Of a stretch of 43,996 nucleotides of DNA, positions 26,890 to 36,861 are shown one piece after another (the first letter of the stretch is position 1; each line of letters opens with the position of its first letter). The stretch covers positions 1 through 43,996 of the forward strand of contig ML014266.1 in assembly GCA_003615045.1 (NCBI GenBank), in the 5' to 3' direction. Under the pieces are notes generated by a model, which was not told the origin of the DNA, made no database searches, and was given only the letters and a program-made list of their open reading frames with translations. A program made the position numbers and the translations under genes. Source of the DNA: Caulochytrium protostelioides. Its lineage: Eukaryota; Chytridiomycota; Caulochytriomycetes; Caulochytriales; Caulochytriaceae.

Positions 26890-29211
26890 ATGCTGGGTCA
26901 CGTCACCACGTGGACCGCGGCCGCGCGACAGCCGCTGGGCCGTCTCGTGCGGACGGTTCCGCTCTTCCACGGCGTTCGCCTGCTTTCCACGCCGACGCCG
27001 TCGCCATCCTCATCGCCGCCGCCGCGCGCGCTGCGGGATGCCCTGCGATACCACGCGCAGCACCGGCCCGACCATCCCGCCATCGCCATCGCTCCGGACC
27101 CGAGCGGCCCCGCGGCCCATGTGACGTATGTCCAGCTCGACGCGATGTCCCGCCGCATGGCGGCGCGGCTGCGGCAGCGCCTGGGCGACGGCGGCGGCGG
27201 CGGCGGGTGGATCGGGCTGCGGCTGCCGTCGCTTGCGACGCTGGCCGCCGGCGACGATCTTTCTGGCGCGGCGCGGGTCCGCGCAGCGGCGCAGGGCGTC
27301 GCGGCATGGGACGCCGTGTGGCGCTGCGGGTTCGGCGTGGTCCCGGTCGCGACGGAGCATCCGTGGCAAGAGGTCGCGTACACGCTCGATGTGAGCGCCG
27401 CGGCGGGGTGCATCACGGCGGAAGGGGCGGAGACGGCCCTGACGCGAGACCCTGCCGGGCCGTCCATCTGTGGCGCGCTGAGAGCGCGCTTGGGCGCCGA
27501 CCGGGTCTGGTCGCTGCCGCAGCTGGCTGCCGACGACGACGGCCACGGCCACGTCGGCGACGAAAGTGGTGGAGATGCCACGACTGCGGCTGCGACCATA
27601 CTTCACGCGGCGTCCGATGCGTCGCGTGATCCGGGAATGATGCTGTTTACGAGGTAGGCAGCGCGAAAAAATATGATGGGACGGGAGACATGTCACGTGG
27701 ATCATGCCGACATTCGCATCACATCATGGCCTCTCATCTCGCGATGCGGTCCAACTCACCCCTAATGATCCTCCCACGATGGATACCATGCCATGTAGCG
27801 GCACAACGGGACGCCGCAAGGGCGTTCCAGCCTCGCAGGCGCAGCTGGATGCCATGTGCCACAGTCTCATCCAAGCATGGGCCTATGCGCCAAGCGACCG
27901 CATGCTCCATGTTCTGCCGCTCAACCATGTGCATGGGTTGGTGAATGTAAGTTGGACCATCCTACAACGATTCTCAGTGGCGAACCATGCTAGCTTGACG
28001 ACCGGAGATCATTTGACTCACCCTCTGACGGGAACCTCTTGCCTGCTGGATCCCTGGCATGGGCATGCGGCATATGCGCTCACCGACGGTCAACGGCGTT
28101 CTGAACGGCCCGTTCGTTGATCGTATCGATCGTATTGGTCTTCTAGGCCCTCTTTGCGCCATTGCTGAGCGGCGCAACGGTCGAGTTCATGCCGTTTGAC
28201 CCGAGCGCGGTCTGGCAGCGGGTGCTTGCGGGCCACACGGGGCAGGCCCCGCCGCTCTCGCTCTTCACCGGCGTGCCGACCATGTATGCCCGCCTGGTGT
28301 CCGTGCTCGAAGACCTCCGTGCCGGCCACGGCGGCACGGACCAGCTGCGCTCCGCCGACGCGGTCCGCGCGGCGTGCGCGTCGCAGTTCCGCGTCATGAT
28401 GTCCGGCTCGGCGCCGCTGCCGGCGCGCCTCGCGACTCGCTGGCAGGCCGCGACAGGCCACACGCTGCTCGAGCGCTACGGCATGACTGAGATCGGTATG
28501 GCGCTGTCCAACCCGCTTGCCCCCGTGGATGCCCGCGCCATCGGCGAGGTCGGCGTCGCGCTGCCGGGCGTCACGTGGCGCATCGCGCCGCCAACCGACC
28601 CTCACCATGTGCTCGCCGACGGCCGCGGGCCCGCTCTGTCGACGGCGCCCGCGGCGGCGACGTCTACGGCGGCGGCTCACCACATCCACGGCGGCGCGGC
28701 GGCGCCCGTCGACGGCGAGCTGCTGGTCGGCGGGCCGACCGTCTTCGACGGCTACAGAGGCAACCCGCAGGCGACTGCCGAGAGTTTTGTCGTCTGCGCT
28801 GCGACCGGCGACCGCTTTTTCCGGACGGGCGACCACGTGCAGCTGACGCCGCGGGGCACGCTCGCGATCCTCGGACGGCTTTCCGTAGACATCCTCAAAT
28901 CCAAGGGCTACAAGCTGTCGGCCCTGCAGATCGAGCGCGCGATCCTGGACGATACGCGTATCGCCGATGTCGCGGTCGTCGGGATGCCCGGCGAGGTCGA
29001 CGACGTCGTGACGGCCATCGTGGTCCTCGCCAAAGCGCCTGCCAGCACAGAGCCGCTGACACTCGCCAGCCTGCGGCACGGCGTCGCTCACGCGCTGCCG
29101 ACCTACGCGCTGCCGCAAGCCCTCATAACCGTCGCCGCCATGCCGCGCAACGCCATGGGCAAAGTCAACAAGAAGGAACTCATCCAGCGCTTCCAACAGA
29201 ATCATAAATAA
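26890..29211 (+). CDS. ACSF3: Mitochondrial malonyl-CoA synthetase, ACSF3 type (three exons, 658 aa)
   Basis: Exons are 26890-27653, 27799-27946 and 28147-29211. The enzyme activates malonate with ATP and CoA to malonyl-CoA, which feeds mitochondrial fatty acid synthesis and clears malonate. A typical import presequence is present (about residues 1-38, many Arg, no acid, ending RLLSTP). The ATP loop MLFTSGTTGRRKGV is rebuilt exactly across junction 1 (a split Ser codon). LPLNHVHGLVN is joined to ALFAPLLSGA across junction 2, as in ACSF3 (LPLHHVHGVVNALL). GHTLLERYGMTEIGMALS is near-identical to human ACSF3. Then FFRTGD, SVDILKSKGYKLSALQIE, and PRNAMGKVNKKEL with the catalytic Lys near residue 644. 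The start is the first ATG; upstream only a TTG opens the frame. The stop codon overlaps an AATAAA signal and lies 24 bp from the convergent neighbour's stop. Confidence 0.93.
27654..27798 (+). other. ACSF3 intron 1 (145 nt)
   Basis: It starts GTAGGC and ends CATGTAG, with a CTAAT branch-point candidate near 27762. It interrupts the Ser codon of the SGTTG motif. Confidence 0.88.
27947..28146 (+). other. ACSF3 intron 2 (200 nt)
   Basis: The donor is canonical GTAAGT and the acceptor TTCTAG. It is phase 0. Removal joins HVHGLVN to ALFAPL, the order seen in ACSF3 proteins. Confidence 0.92.
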
Positions 29212-29212
29212 A
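29207..29212 (+). promoter_or_regulatory. AATAAA poly(A) signal overlapping the ACSF3 stop codon
   Basis: AATAAA shares four bases with the last codon and stop of ACSF3 (AAA TAA AA). Its position implies a very short 3' UTR running into the convergent gene. Confidence 0.45.
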
Positions 29213-29235
29213 ACTGAATTACGAATACTCGACCG

Positions 29236-29374
29236 TTAGCGACGGCGACGATCCCGTCGGCTCCGTTCGCGGTCACCGCCGCCGGAGCTGCCCTTACTAC
29301 GGCTGCCTTCGCCCTCGCGGCCGCCGAGGCGGTCACGCAAGGACTGGGACTCACGGCCGCCGCCGCCACCACGG

Positions 29375-29415
<41 letters not shown>

Positions 29416-31277
29416 ACTGGCACCGCCCGATCCACCGCCGCCGCTGCCACCGCCGCCACGGCGACGTCCGGTCCGGCCTCGTCCGCCGCGCGACCGGCGC
29501 TTCGCCGGCGCATCATTGCCCTCATGGCTGCCGCGGTCGTCGGTCGTCGGAGACTGGCGCGCGCCCACGGCGATCGTGTTGACGCCCGACGGCGCCGTGC
29601 CGCTGCTGCCGCCGCCACCGGATGCGCGCGGGGAATCGCCCAGCTTGGCGCGTTTCCGGCGCTCGCGCTCCCGGCGGGACTCGCGGCGCGCGCGCGAGCG
29701 TCCGCCCCGCACCGACCGCGCGCTCGCGTCGTCGTCGTCGTCGTCGTCGTCATCGTCGATGGCGTCGTCGTCGATCGCGTCGCGGTCGCCGCGGCTGCGC
29801 CCCCCAACGCTCCGCCGCTCATCGTCGTCGTCCACGCCGTCATCGTCCATGTCATCGTCGTCGCCGCCGTCGGACCGGTCGTCGTCGCCGTCGTCGTCGC
29901 GGTCGCGGTCGTCGCGGGGCCTCCCAACGTCGCTACGGTCGTCGCGGTCGTCGTGGTCGTCGTGGTCGCGCTTGCGCGAGCGGCGCGGGGGAGAGGTGCC
30001 GCGGTCGCCGCGTCCGGCGACGTCGTCGTGACGGCGGCGGGTGGGCGCGGCGGCGACCGACGGCGATGCGGCGGGCGCAGACGTGCTTGCCACGGGCGCA
30101 TCCCGCGGCGCGTCCCGCGGCGGCTGTGACACGCCGTAGGACGAGGCCGGCGGGGCGGCGCGCGCCATCCCGCTGGGGGCGCCCGGCGGGCGCGGAGGCA
30201 GGCCTCCCGGTCGGCGCAGCGCCATGCCGTCGCTTCCTGATGGGCCGTAGGTGCCGTTGTGGGCGTACGGCTGATTCGCATACCCGTAAGGGTCCTGGCG
30301 GCCATTGGCGCCGTATGACCCATGCTGGCCATGGTATCTTGAGTGCTGCTGGTGCTGCTGCTGCTGGTGCTGGTATCCCCGCTGCTGGTGCTGGTGCTGC
30401 TGGTGCTGCTGGTGCTGGCGGTGTTGCTGGGGGTGGCCGGATTGCGGCCACTCATGCTTGACGTCAAGCTGCTGGCCGTGGACAGGCTGTGCAAGGAGTT
30501 GGCGCATCGCGAGTAGCGACAGCTCTTTGGTGGCGAAGCTCAGTCGCGCGGTCCCGAGAGACTTGCCGGTCTGGGGCTGGACATCGAACACGAGCGACTG
30601 CACCGCGTCCCGCTCCACACCCGCTTTGGCACACAGCTGGAGCAGGTCGTCGTCGCTGGTCCACCAGGTCATGTTCCAGACGACTAACTGCGTGGACGCA
30701 TTGTCCAGCTCAGCCTGGCTGAACTGGGGCTTGGACGGCGCGGCGGGCGCCGGCGCGGGGTCTGCTGGATCGGGGGTCGCGGGCGTCGCCGGCGTGTCCG
30801 CTAGCAACGTGCCTTTCAAGGGCACGGCCACGGGCGCGCCGTCGTCGTCGCCGTGCTCGTCGTAGTCCGGGACCCAGTCGTCCTCGGTGCCCGGACGGGC
30901 CTCGTGGCGCGCGGCCAACGCTTCCGTACTGACCGTCGGCTTAAAGTCGCCTTCCAGGGCGGGAATCTGCAACAAGAATAAAGATCGGGAGACGAATAAA
31001 GAAAGTGAGTGGCACAGCTGAATGGCGCATGACGCGGCAACGGCGATGGGAGACGAGAGCATACCTTCAGCGATGTAGCGGTCGCCGCGTCGATCACGGC
31101 GGGCGTCGGAGCCGTGGCGGCTGTCGCGGCGGCATCAGGGGCCGTACTGGCCACAGGCACGGTCGCGTCGGGTGCGACGGCGTCGGTGGCAGCGTCGGCG
31201 GCAGCGTCCGCAACGGGGGCCGGGCGGTCGGCCGCCGCGAGATCCTCGTCGAACAAGTCGTCGTAGAGGTCGGCCAT
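29236..31277 (-). CDS. CPSF6: CPSF6/CFIm68-like RRM and RS-domain pre-mRNA 3' processing factor (two exons, 647 aa)
   Basis: Exons are 31277-31065 and 30966-29236 on the minus strand, phase 0. CFIm68 pairs with CFIm25 to choose poly(A) sites. The N-terminus MADLYDDLFDEDL matches the acidic LYDD start of CPSF6. The RRM lies at about residues 164-243: LVVWNMTWWTSDDDLLQL is very close to the CPSF6 YIGNLTWWTTDEDL, and RNP1 is GKSLGTARLSF. A His/Gln-rich stretch follows, encoded by a CTG-type tract (30345-30425), then a Gly/Pro/Tyr region, Asp-rich acidic runs, and a C-terminal Arg/Ser/Gly tail ending RSRRDRRRR. It lacks the very long Pro-rich centre of the human protein. The upstream GTG is not used; the first ATG is 31277. 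Other RRM-RS proteins are possible, but the TWWTSDDDL signature favours CFIm68. Confidence 0.8.
30345..30425 (-). repeat. CAG/CAC-rich low-complexity tract inside the CPSF6-like gene
   Basis: Imperfect CTG/GTG/TGC triplets on the plus strand encode alternating His and Gln on the minus strand, just after the RRM. Confidence 0.75.
30967..31064 (-). other. Intron of the CPSF6-like gene (98 nt)
   Basis: On the minus strand it starts GTATGC and ends TTGTTGCAG after a T-rich tract. It is phase 0. It separates the acidic N-terminal exon from the RRM exon. Confidence 0.82.
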
Positions 31278-32148
31278 GGCGGCGGCGGCGGCGGCGGCGA
31301 CGGCGGCGTCAGCGCCCACGGCGCGATCGGAGCACCGACGTCGGCGCGATCACCACGGGTCGGCTGCGACGGCGGCGGGCGGCGGCGGCGTGGAGGCGTC
31401 GGGCAGATGCCCTCGAGGCGCAGGGATGGCCGATCCAGCCGAGAGCGATGGCAAGGAACGGGTGCAGTGGTGGCGCTCACGGATACGACAGCGACGGCGG
31501 CAGGGTGGTCGAAGGGGACCGGAAGACGCGGTTACCGTATGACCGCAGCTGGCGAGCGCGTCGGGGTCGGTGGCCGATGGAGGAAAGGCAGGACGCGGGG
31601 ACGAATTCAGAATTCAGAAGCGTTCCGTGGTTTATTTGATTTTATACTGTCGAGAGAAACAGAGGATGCGGCGACATTCGAGAAGCGACATGAATACCAC
31701 GCGGCGGTGTCAGACGGCGCTATGTTCGTCGCTGCTTCTTCGCTGATGGTCATACGCCGCGGGTGGCGGGAACACTGATGAAGGCATGAGCGCGTGAGCG
31801 GCGCGTCGTTCAAGGCCGTGCCGTCGGTGGCGTCTCGCCGCTCCACCCCGGCCCCCGCCGCTCCGCCCACACAAGGCCTCGATTCGAGACAAGCGCCCCA
31901 CGGCCCCTCTAAGCCTAAATGCAAGCATGGACCCTTGCTGTCCCCATTTCCGCCGGTTCCGCTTGCATTCATGCTGTTTATCAGCCTATTCACGTGGCGC
32001 ACACGGACACCGTTCGGGATATAGTAGACATCCCATCATACGGCGAAACGTTCTCTTTCTCTCTCTGTCTTTGCATGTTACATGACGCAGGCGCGTGTCC
32101 TTTGATCACTGGTTGCTTGATGGATGCGACGGCTGCTGCTGCTGCTGC
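31278..32148. other. Intergenic spacer between two minus-strand genes
   Basis: 870 bp between the HMG-box gene stop and the CPSF6-like start. The 31278-31580 part is GC-rich leader; 31590-31720 and 31960-32110 are A/T-richer and may hold the HMG gene 3' end and the promoter. No gene is supported. Confidence 0.55.
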
Positions 32149-33399
32149 CTATGCGGTGGCGCCGGCGGCCATGTCCGCATCGGCGGCGGCTTGGGAGGCG
32201 CTGTCGTCGGCGGCAGCACCGGCGGCGGGCGTGGGCGTCGTAAGCGCCGTGCCGGCCGGATGGGCGGCGCCTGTGGGCGTGGCGGGCGTCGACGCGGCCG
32301 ACAGCGAGGGCGCCGTGGCGGTCGGCGTGGTCGCCGCGTAGGTGCCCGCGGCCGTGGCGTCCGGGATGCCCTCGGGATGCGGGACGGTAGCCGGCGGCAC
32401 GAGCTTGCGGTTCTCGCGGACCTGCGCGGCCTCCTCGCTCGGCGTGAGCGCGTGGTTCTGGAGGGCCGGGGCGCGCTCGGCGATGAGGATATTGGTGAAC
32501 GCCGAGGAGGGCGTGATCTCGATGGTGACACCCTGCTGCGCCGCGATGTCGACGAGCGCCGCCTGGCCGACCATGACCGTCTGGGAGACGGGGCCCTCGG
32601 CGGCGAGCTGGATCAGCAGCTCGCGCTCTTTGGCATTCTGCTCGGCCATGACGCTCTCGGACAGCGCTTCCGGGGTATGCGCGAGGGTGCCTGCCAGGTA
32701 CGACGCGAGATCGACTTTGTGGCGCTCGCGGCTCAGGACGTATATCTTCCAGTAGATCTGGCGCTCCTCGTCGCGGAGGTCGCGCCACAGCTGGCCGAGC
32801 AGGCGCGTCGAGTCCTTGACGCTGAAGTCGGTGCGGCCCAGCAGCCGCTTGACGCTCTCGCGCTTCAGCTGGCAGAACGTAAAGAAGGCGTTCGCGGGGC
32901 GTTTGGGCGCGTTCGGGTCGGCCTTCGGCTTCGTCCGGCGGCCGGTGGTGGACGCCGTCGGCGTCGCGAGCGGCGTCGTCGGCGTCCGCGGCGCTGTCGT
33001 CGTGTCGACGCCCAGCTGCGGCGCGGAGACGACGCGGGCGAGGGCGGCGGCGGCGGTGGCATCGGCCGTGGCGTCGTTCTTGCGCCGGCGCTTCTTGGGT
33101 GCGGTGACGGCGGCGGCCGCCGAGGCGCTGCGCGCAACACCTTTCAGCGCAGTCTCATACGGCTGCAGCGGCGGCGCCGGCGTGTCCTCGTCCTCTGAGC
33201 TCTCGGAGAGGTTCCATGTGGTGTTTTGGAGACGGGCGCCAAGGATCTTCGACTCGAGACGGATCTTGCGGCACGAGTAGTGGCTTTCCTTGACTTTGCG
33301 GAGCAGGTCGTCGTTGATCTGTTCCAGATCTCGGATTGCAAGCTGCAGCTTTTCCAGCTTGCTCGTCCGCTCCGCGGCGCTCATCGAACGCGACGACAT
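32149..33399 (-). CDS. NHP10: Nhp10-like HMG-box protein, probable INO80-complex subunit (416 aa)
   Basis: The N-terminal coiled coil at about residues 11-60 contains KVKESHYSCRKIRLESKIL, like the helix before the HMG box in Nhp10. A nuclear localisation signal PKKRRRK lies at 101-107. One HMG box lies at about 163-236: DPNAPKRPANAFFTFC, then STRLLGQLWRDLRDEERQIYWKIY and RERHKVDLASYL. A C-terminal Ala/Thr/Pro-rich tail carries the conserved-looking block GVTIEITPSSAFTNILIAE. Nhp10 helps INO80 engage nucleosomal or extranucleosomal DNA. The layout (coiled coil, then a single box) favours Nhp10 over free HMGB proteins. ATG at 33399, stop TAG at 32149-32151, no intron. Confidence 0.75.
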   Translation of the reverse strand: MSSRSMSAAERTSKLEKLQLAIRDLEQINDDLLRKVKESHYSCRKIRLESKILGARLQNTTWNLSESSEDEDTPAPPLQPYETALKGVARSASAAAAVTAPKKRRRKNDATADATAAAALARVVSAPQLGVDTTTAPRTPTTPLATPTASTTGRRTKPKADPNAPKRPANAFFTFCQLKRESVKRLLGRTDFSVKDSTRLLGQLWRDLRDEERQIYWKIYVLSRERHKVDLASYLAGTLAHTPEALSESVMAEQNAKERELLIQLAAEGPVSQTVMVGQAALVDIAAQQGVTIEITPSSAFTNILIAERAPALQNHALTPSEEAAQVRENRKLVPPATVPHPEGIPDATAAGTYAATTPTATAPSLSAASTPATPTGAAHPAGTALTTPTPAAGAAADDSASQAAADADMAAGATA

Positions 33400-34493
33400 G
33401 GTGGCGCCTTCTCAAGTAGCGAAAAACAGGGATGTTCGCGTCGCCGGGTCGCGGGCTCTACAACGACGATGCCGATAGGACGCCTCGGCTCAGCGAGGAA
33501 CAGGTTTAACCGAGTCTCGTACGCGGGTATGTCACGATCGATATCGATAATGACACCGGTATCAGTCTTCGTACCGAGGTCGATGTCGATGTCGAGCAGG
33601 ACGCCCGGAGACGCTAAGCGGCGCCGTGGCTTTTCAAAAGCGACGACCAAGGGCCAGGGGAGCCGGCGGCGGCCACGCGCGGTTCAGCGAGGAGCGACCT
33701 GAGCGACCGTCAGGCGCGCCAGGCACGAGCGTCGCCGGCTAGCGTTCGACACCTGCAGACGCCGATGATGCCAGACGCAGTCAGGCAGATCTGAATGAAG
33801 CAGCCGCGGCGATACCGGATGCCCGATACCGGGGCGTCGGCGATCCGAAGGCGACCCAAGCCGAAGCGCAGCTGAGGGCGTGTCGCGGTCCACGTCGGAC
33901 GACAGCGCCGTAATGCCAAGATGCCGCGCAAGACCGCAGTGTCACAGGGCTGGAGAGCCGCAGGATTCGCGCTGTCGGATGGCAGGCCACGCGGTGGCGT
34001 GAATGATCGAGGCAGATGGTCGGCGTCGGCTGGCGCTGAGTGGGATCACGACGGAACCTAGCGACTGATGTGCGGAAATAGTACGGTAGTACCGAATGGG
34101 TCGATCGTCTCGATAGGAATCGAGCGACCGGGACCGCCAAGTATAATCGAGCAGACGAAGACGGCGGCGGCGGAGGCAAGCGAGCGGTGCCAGGCGTCAC
34201 GCGACAGGCATGTCATCAACTATGAAGCAGGAATCACCGGATCCGGCTAGAATCCTCGGCGGGCAGCGGTACGGGCGGGCGTTTAAAGAGCGGAGCGGAG
34301 AAGCGGGCAGACCTGTCTCCACCGAGAGAGCCGGTCGGATCCCATCGAGCCCTCCTTGCTGAGACCCGACGAGACGCGCAGGCGCCCGTCTTGCTAATGC
34401 TTCCCGGCGGCACATGGCATGGCCTCGGCCACGCTTGACCTGAGGCACTCGCATGGCGTGCGAGCCGAAGCATCGCGCCGCGCCATGCCAGTG

Positions 34494-34531
<38 letters not shown>

Positions 34532-35339
34532 GCACACCAGGGCCTGCGCGATGCCGCAGCCTCGGAACGCCGGCCGTCGGTGTGCGGCGGGGCTGCCCAC
34601 GACCCACGGGCCACGGCCGGCGCCGGCGCCGCTCGAGCAGTCGTCTGCGTTGCCGTTGCGCTCGTCAGGGTAGTCGATGGCCGGCGGGCTCGGGGCCGAC
34701 CGCCGTCGTGCAGCCCTGGGCGCGGCTTCCCGAACGACGCCAAGGATACTCCGTCGCACCGAGCGGCGGCGGCGGGCGGCGGTGGCGGGCGGCGGACGAC
34801 GGCGAGGGTCTGGCCATGACCGTGAGTCGGCACGAGCCGCGCGGGGCTCGACGGCCGCCGGGTGTGGTGGCGTCCCCCCGGCCGGCCTTTCCTTTCCAGC
34901 AAGGGGCGGCCAGCGCGGCATACGATGCGAGGTGCTACTCCGGATGCGGAGCACCGACGACGCATCGCCTCCCTCAATTTTGGGTCCTGCCACAGCTGTG
35001 CCAGACGACGGCCAAAGGCGCTCTTCCCCCCGCCAAGCCGGGCGGCCTCACCGGCACCCGCCTTTTTTTCCCTTCCTGGAAGCGATCTGAGCCGCCGACG
35101 GCGACGCGGTCGACGAGGTTACGCAGGCAGCGCCCTCGGTTCCTCACGATTCCTCGCATTTTGCAGGTGGGGATCGCAGTCGCGTCAGCGTGCGGTGCTG
35201 CGGCGGCGTCGACGTCGAGGACACGGGGATCCCTCCCCACGTGCTCGTGCTGATCCGAAACTCCGACGCCGCTCGGGACGTCAAGGGAGCGCGATCGGCG
35301 CGCCGGAGGGCGAGCAAGTCTTCGGAGCGAGCCGTGACG
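33400..35339. other. 1.9-kb intergenic region
   Basis: It lies between the HMG-box gene and the phosphopantetheinyl transferase, which diverge. The HMG-proximal third (33400-34250) has lower GC and includes GATCGATATCGATAATG near 33537. The distal part carries a GCC run (34494-34530). Overlapping Arg/Pro/Ala frames on both strands show no family signature. Confidence 0.55.
34494..34530 (+). repeat. GCC trinucleotide tract
   Basis: About twelve near-perfect GCC units in non-coding spacer. Confidence 0.8.
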
Positions 35340-36776
35340 ATGGCCGTACCACCACGTGTCGCGGTGCATCTCTGGGTCGCGGTGGTGCCGCGTGATGGGA
35401 CGCCGCGACCCGATCACATTCGTTCCGACGGGGCGGACGCCGCCCACAGCGCCGTCGTGAGCACGGTTCACCGCGCCGCCGTGAACGAGGTCCGGCGCCG
35501 GCGCCGCCGCGGCCAGCTCGAGCCGCAGCGCTATTACCACCGCATCGACGGCGACAGCGCTCTCCTGGCACGCTACCTCGAGGCCCGCGCATGCCACACG
35601 CTCCTCGGGCCTCCCGCGCCATCGTCGAAAACGGCCGACGCAGAACCGCCGCTCGGACGGCTGCGGTTCCTGCGCGTGCCGCGTCACAAACCCGTGCTCC
35701 TGTCCGTCGCCGCTGTTCCAACGCGCCATGACGGTGGCATCAGCGCTGGCGCGGCCACGTACCATGCCGCCGATCCAACACATCGAGCCGATGAGGCGGA
35801 TGAGACGGATCCAGGTGAAGACGATGTGACGGCGCTGCCAGAGGGCGCCGACAAGCTGCGCGTGATCGGCCGCGTCGTGGTCCCGCCCTACGGCGACTAC
35901 AGCATCACCCATCACGGCGCGTACGTCGCGGCTGCAGCCGCGGTCGCGTGCCCGTCTCCCGGCGGCCCAAGCGGCGATGCCGCGGCGAGATCGGCGCGGG
36001 ACTGGGACGTGCCGCGCGTAGGGATCGACTGGGCCGCCACGTATGGGCCTGGCGCGCCCACCCACGCGTTGCGCGACCACCTCGCGGCCTTCCGGGACAT
36101 GCTCACCGGCGACGAATGGGACTGGTGCGCGTCGGGCCTCGATGCCGCCGAGAGCCGCGGCGCCGCCCGCGTCGGGGCTGATGCCGCCGCGGCCGTCGAC
36201 CGGCGGATGCTGCCGTTGGCTGTCGTCTGGGCCGTCAAGGAGGCCGTCGTCAAGTGCCTCGGGCTCGGTTTCGCGTATCCGATGCGCGACATTGCGCTGC
36301 TGGGTGACGTGGGCACGGCCAGCGACGCCGCAGTCATGACCAGCGACGTCGCGGCGACGACCCGCGACGCCGTGGCCACGGCGACGTCCACGACGGCGTC
36401 CACGACGGCGCTCAAGCATCGCCCGCTCGCCGCCCGCCTCGAGACGGTGTGTGGCACGCCCGCGGCGCCGGCCTGGGCGGACATCGCGGTCCGGCTCGCG
36501 CGCGGCGTGCCCGAACAGACGGCGCCTATCGCCGTCCGTGTGGGGTGGTTCGCCGCGTCGGCCGCGTCGGCCGCGTCGGTCGAAGCCTTGGCGCCGATCG
36601 AGGTCTGCGCGATGGCCGTCATGCCGGTCGCCGTGGGCGTCGATGGCGCCACGACGCCGACACCGAGGGACGGGATGCACTCCCGGATCGCTTGGCCCCC
36701 GGCGTGGGCGTGGATCCCGGCCACGCAGGTCCACGATGTGCTCAGTGACGACGTGCGCCCCTTCCGATCCGAGTAG
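35340..36776 (+). CDS. 4'-phosphopantetheinyl transferase, AASDHPPT/Sfp type (478 aa)
   Basis: It moves the phosphopantetheine arm of CoA onto a conserved Ser of carrier proteins (acyl carrier protein, aminoadipate reductase, polyketide or peptide synthases). Motifs in order: an N-terminal half with FLRVPRHKPVLL, like the AKGKPVL element; DYSITHHG (residues 186-193, SxxHHG, CoA/ACP loop); VGIDWA with the metal ligand Asp230; FRDMLTGDEWDW; and WAVKEAVVKCLGLGF (Trp297, Lys300, Glu301), the WxxKEA signature. The C-terminal ~150 residues are Ala/Thr-rich with VDGATTPTPRDG near the end. The first ATG is 35340; a GTG at 35190 is ignored. The protein is longer than human AASDHPPT (309 aa) because of inserts. 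Only one such gene is in view, so it may serve both cytosolic and mitochondrial carriers. Confidence 0.88.
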   Translation: MAVPPRVAVHLWVAVVPRDGTPRPDHIRSDGADAAHSAVVSTVHRAAVNEVRRRRRRGQLEPQRYYHRIDGDSALLARYLEARACHTLLGPPAPSSKTADAEPPLGRLRFLRVPRHKPVLLSVAAVPTRHDGGISAGAATYHAADPTHRADEADETDPGEDDVTALPEGADKLRVIGRVVVPPYGDYSITHHGAYVAAAAAVACPSPGGPSGDAAARSARDWDVPRVGIDWAATYGPGAPTHALRDHLAAFRDMLTGDEWDWCASGLDAAESRGAARVGADAAAAVDRRMLPLAVVWAVKEAVVKCLGLGFAYPMRDIALLGDVGTASDAAVMTSDVAATTRDAVATATSTTASTTALKHRPLAARLETVCGTPAAPAWADIAVRLARGVPEQTAPIAVRVGWFAASAASAASVEALAPIEVCAMAVMPVAVGVDGATTPTPRDGMHSRIAWPPAWAWIPATQVHDVLSDDVRPFRSE

Positions 36777-36861
36777 CGGCGCCCATACCGGGACTAACGC
36801 GAGGCTGACAAGAAAGAAGCTGCTGATTTAAATTAGAATAATATAAAAACGAAGTCGGGAC
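36777..36861. other. Short convergent spacer with A/T-rich core
   Basis: 85 bp between the stop codons of the transferase and SDA1. TTTAAATTAGAATAATATAA at about 36826-36845 is the most A/T-rich patch in this half of the window and probably serves transcript end formation for both strands. Confidence 0.55.

Noticed and set aside
34974-36734. 586-codon minus-strand frame opposite the phosphopantetheinyl transferase
   Set aside because: Antisense shadow of a gene with intact catalytic motifs.
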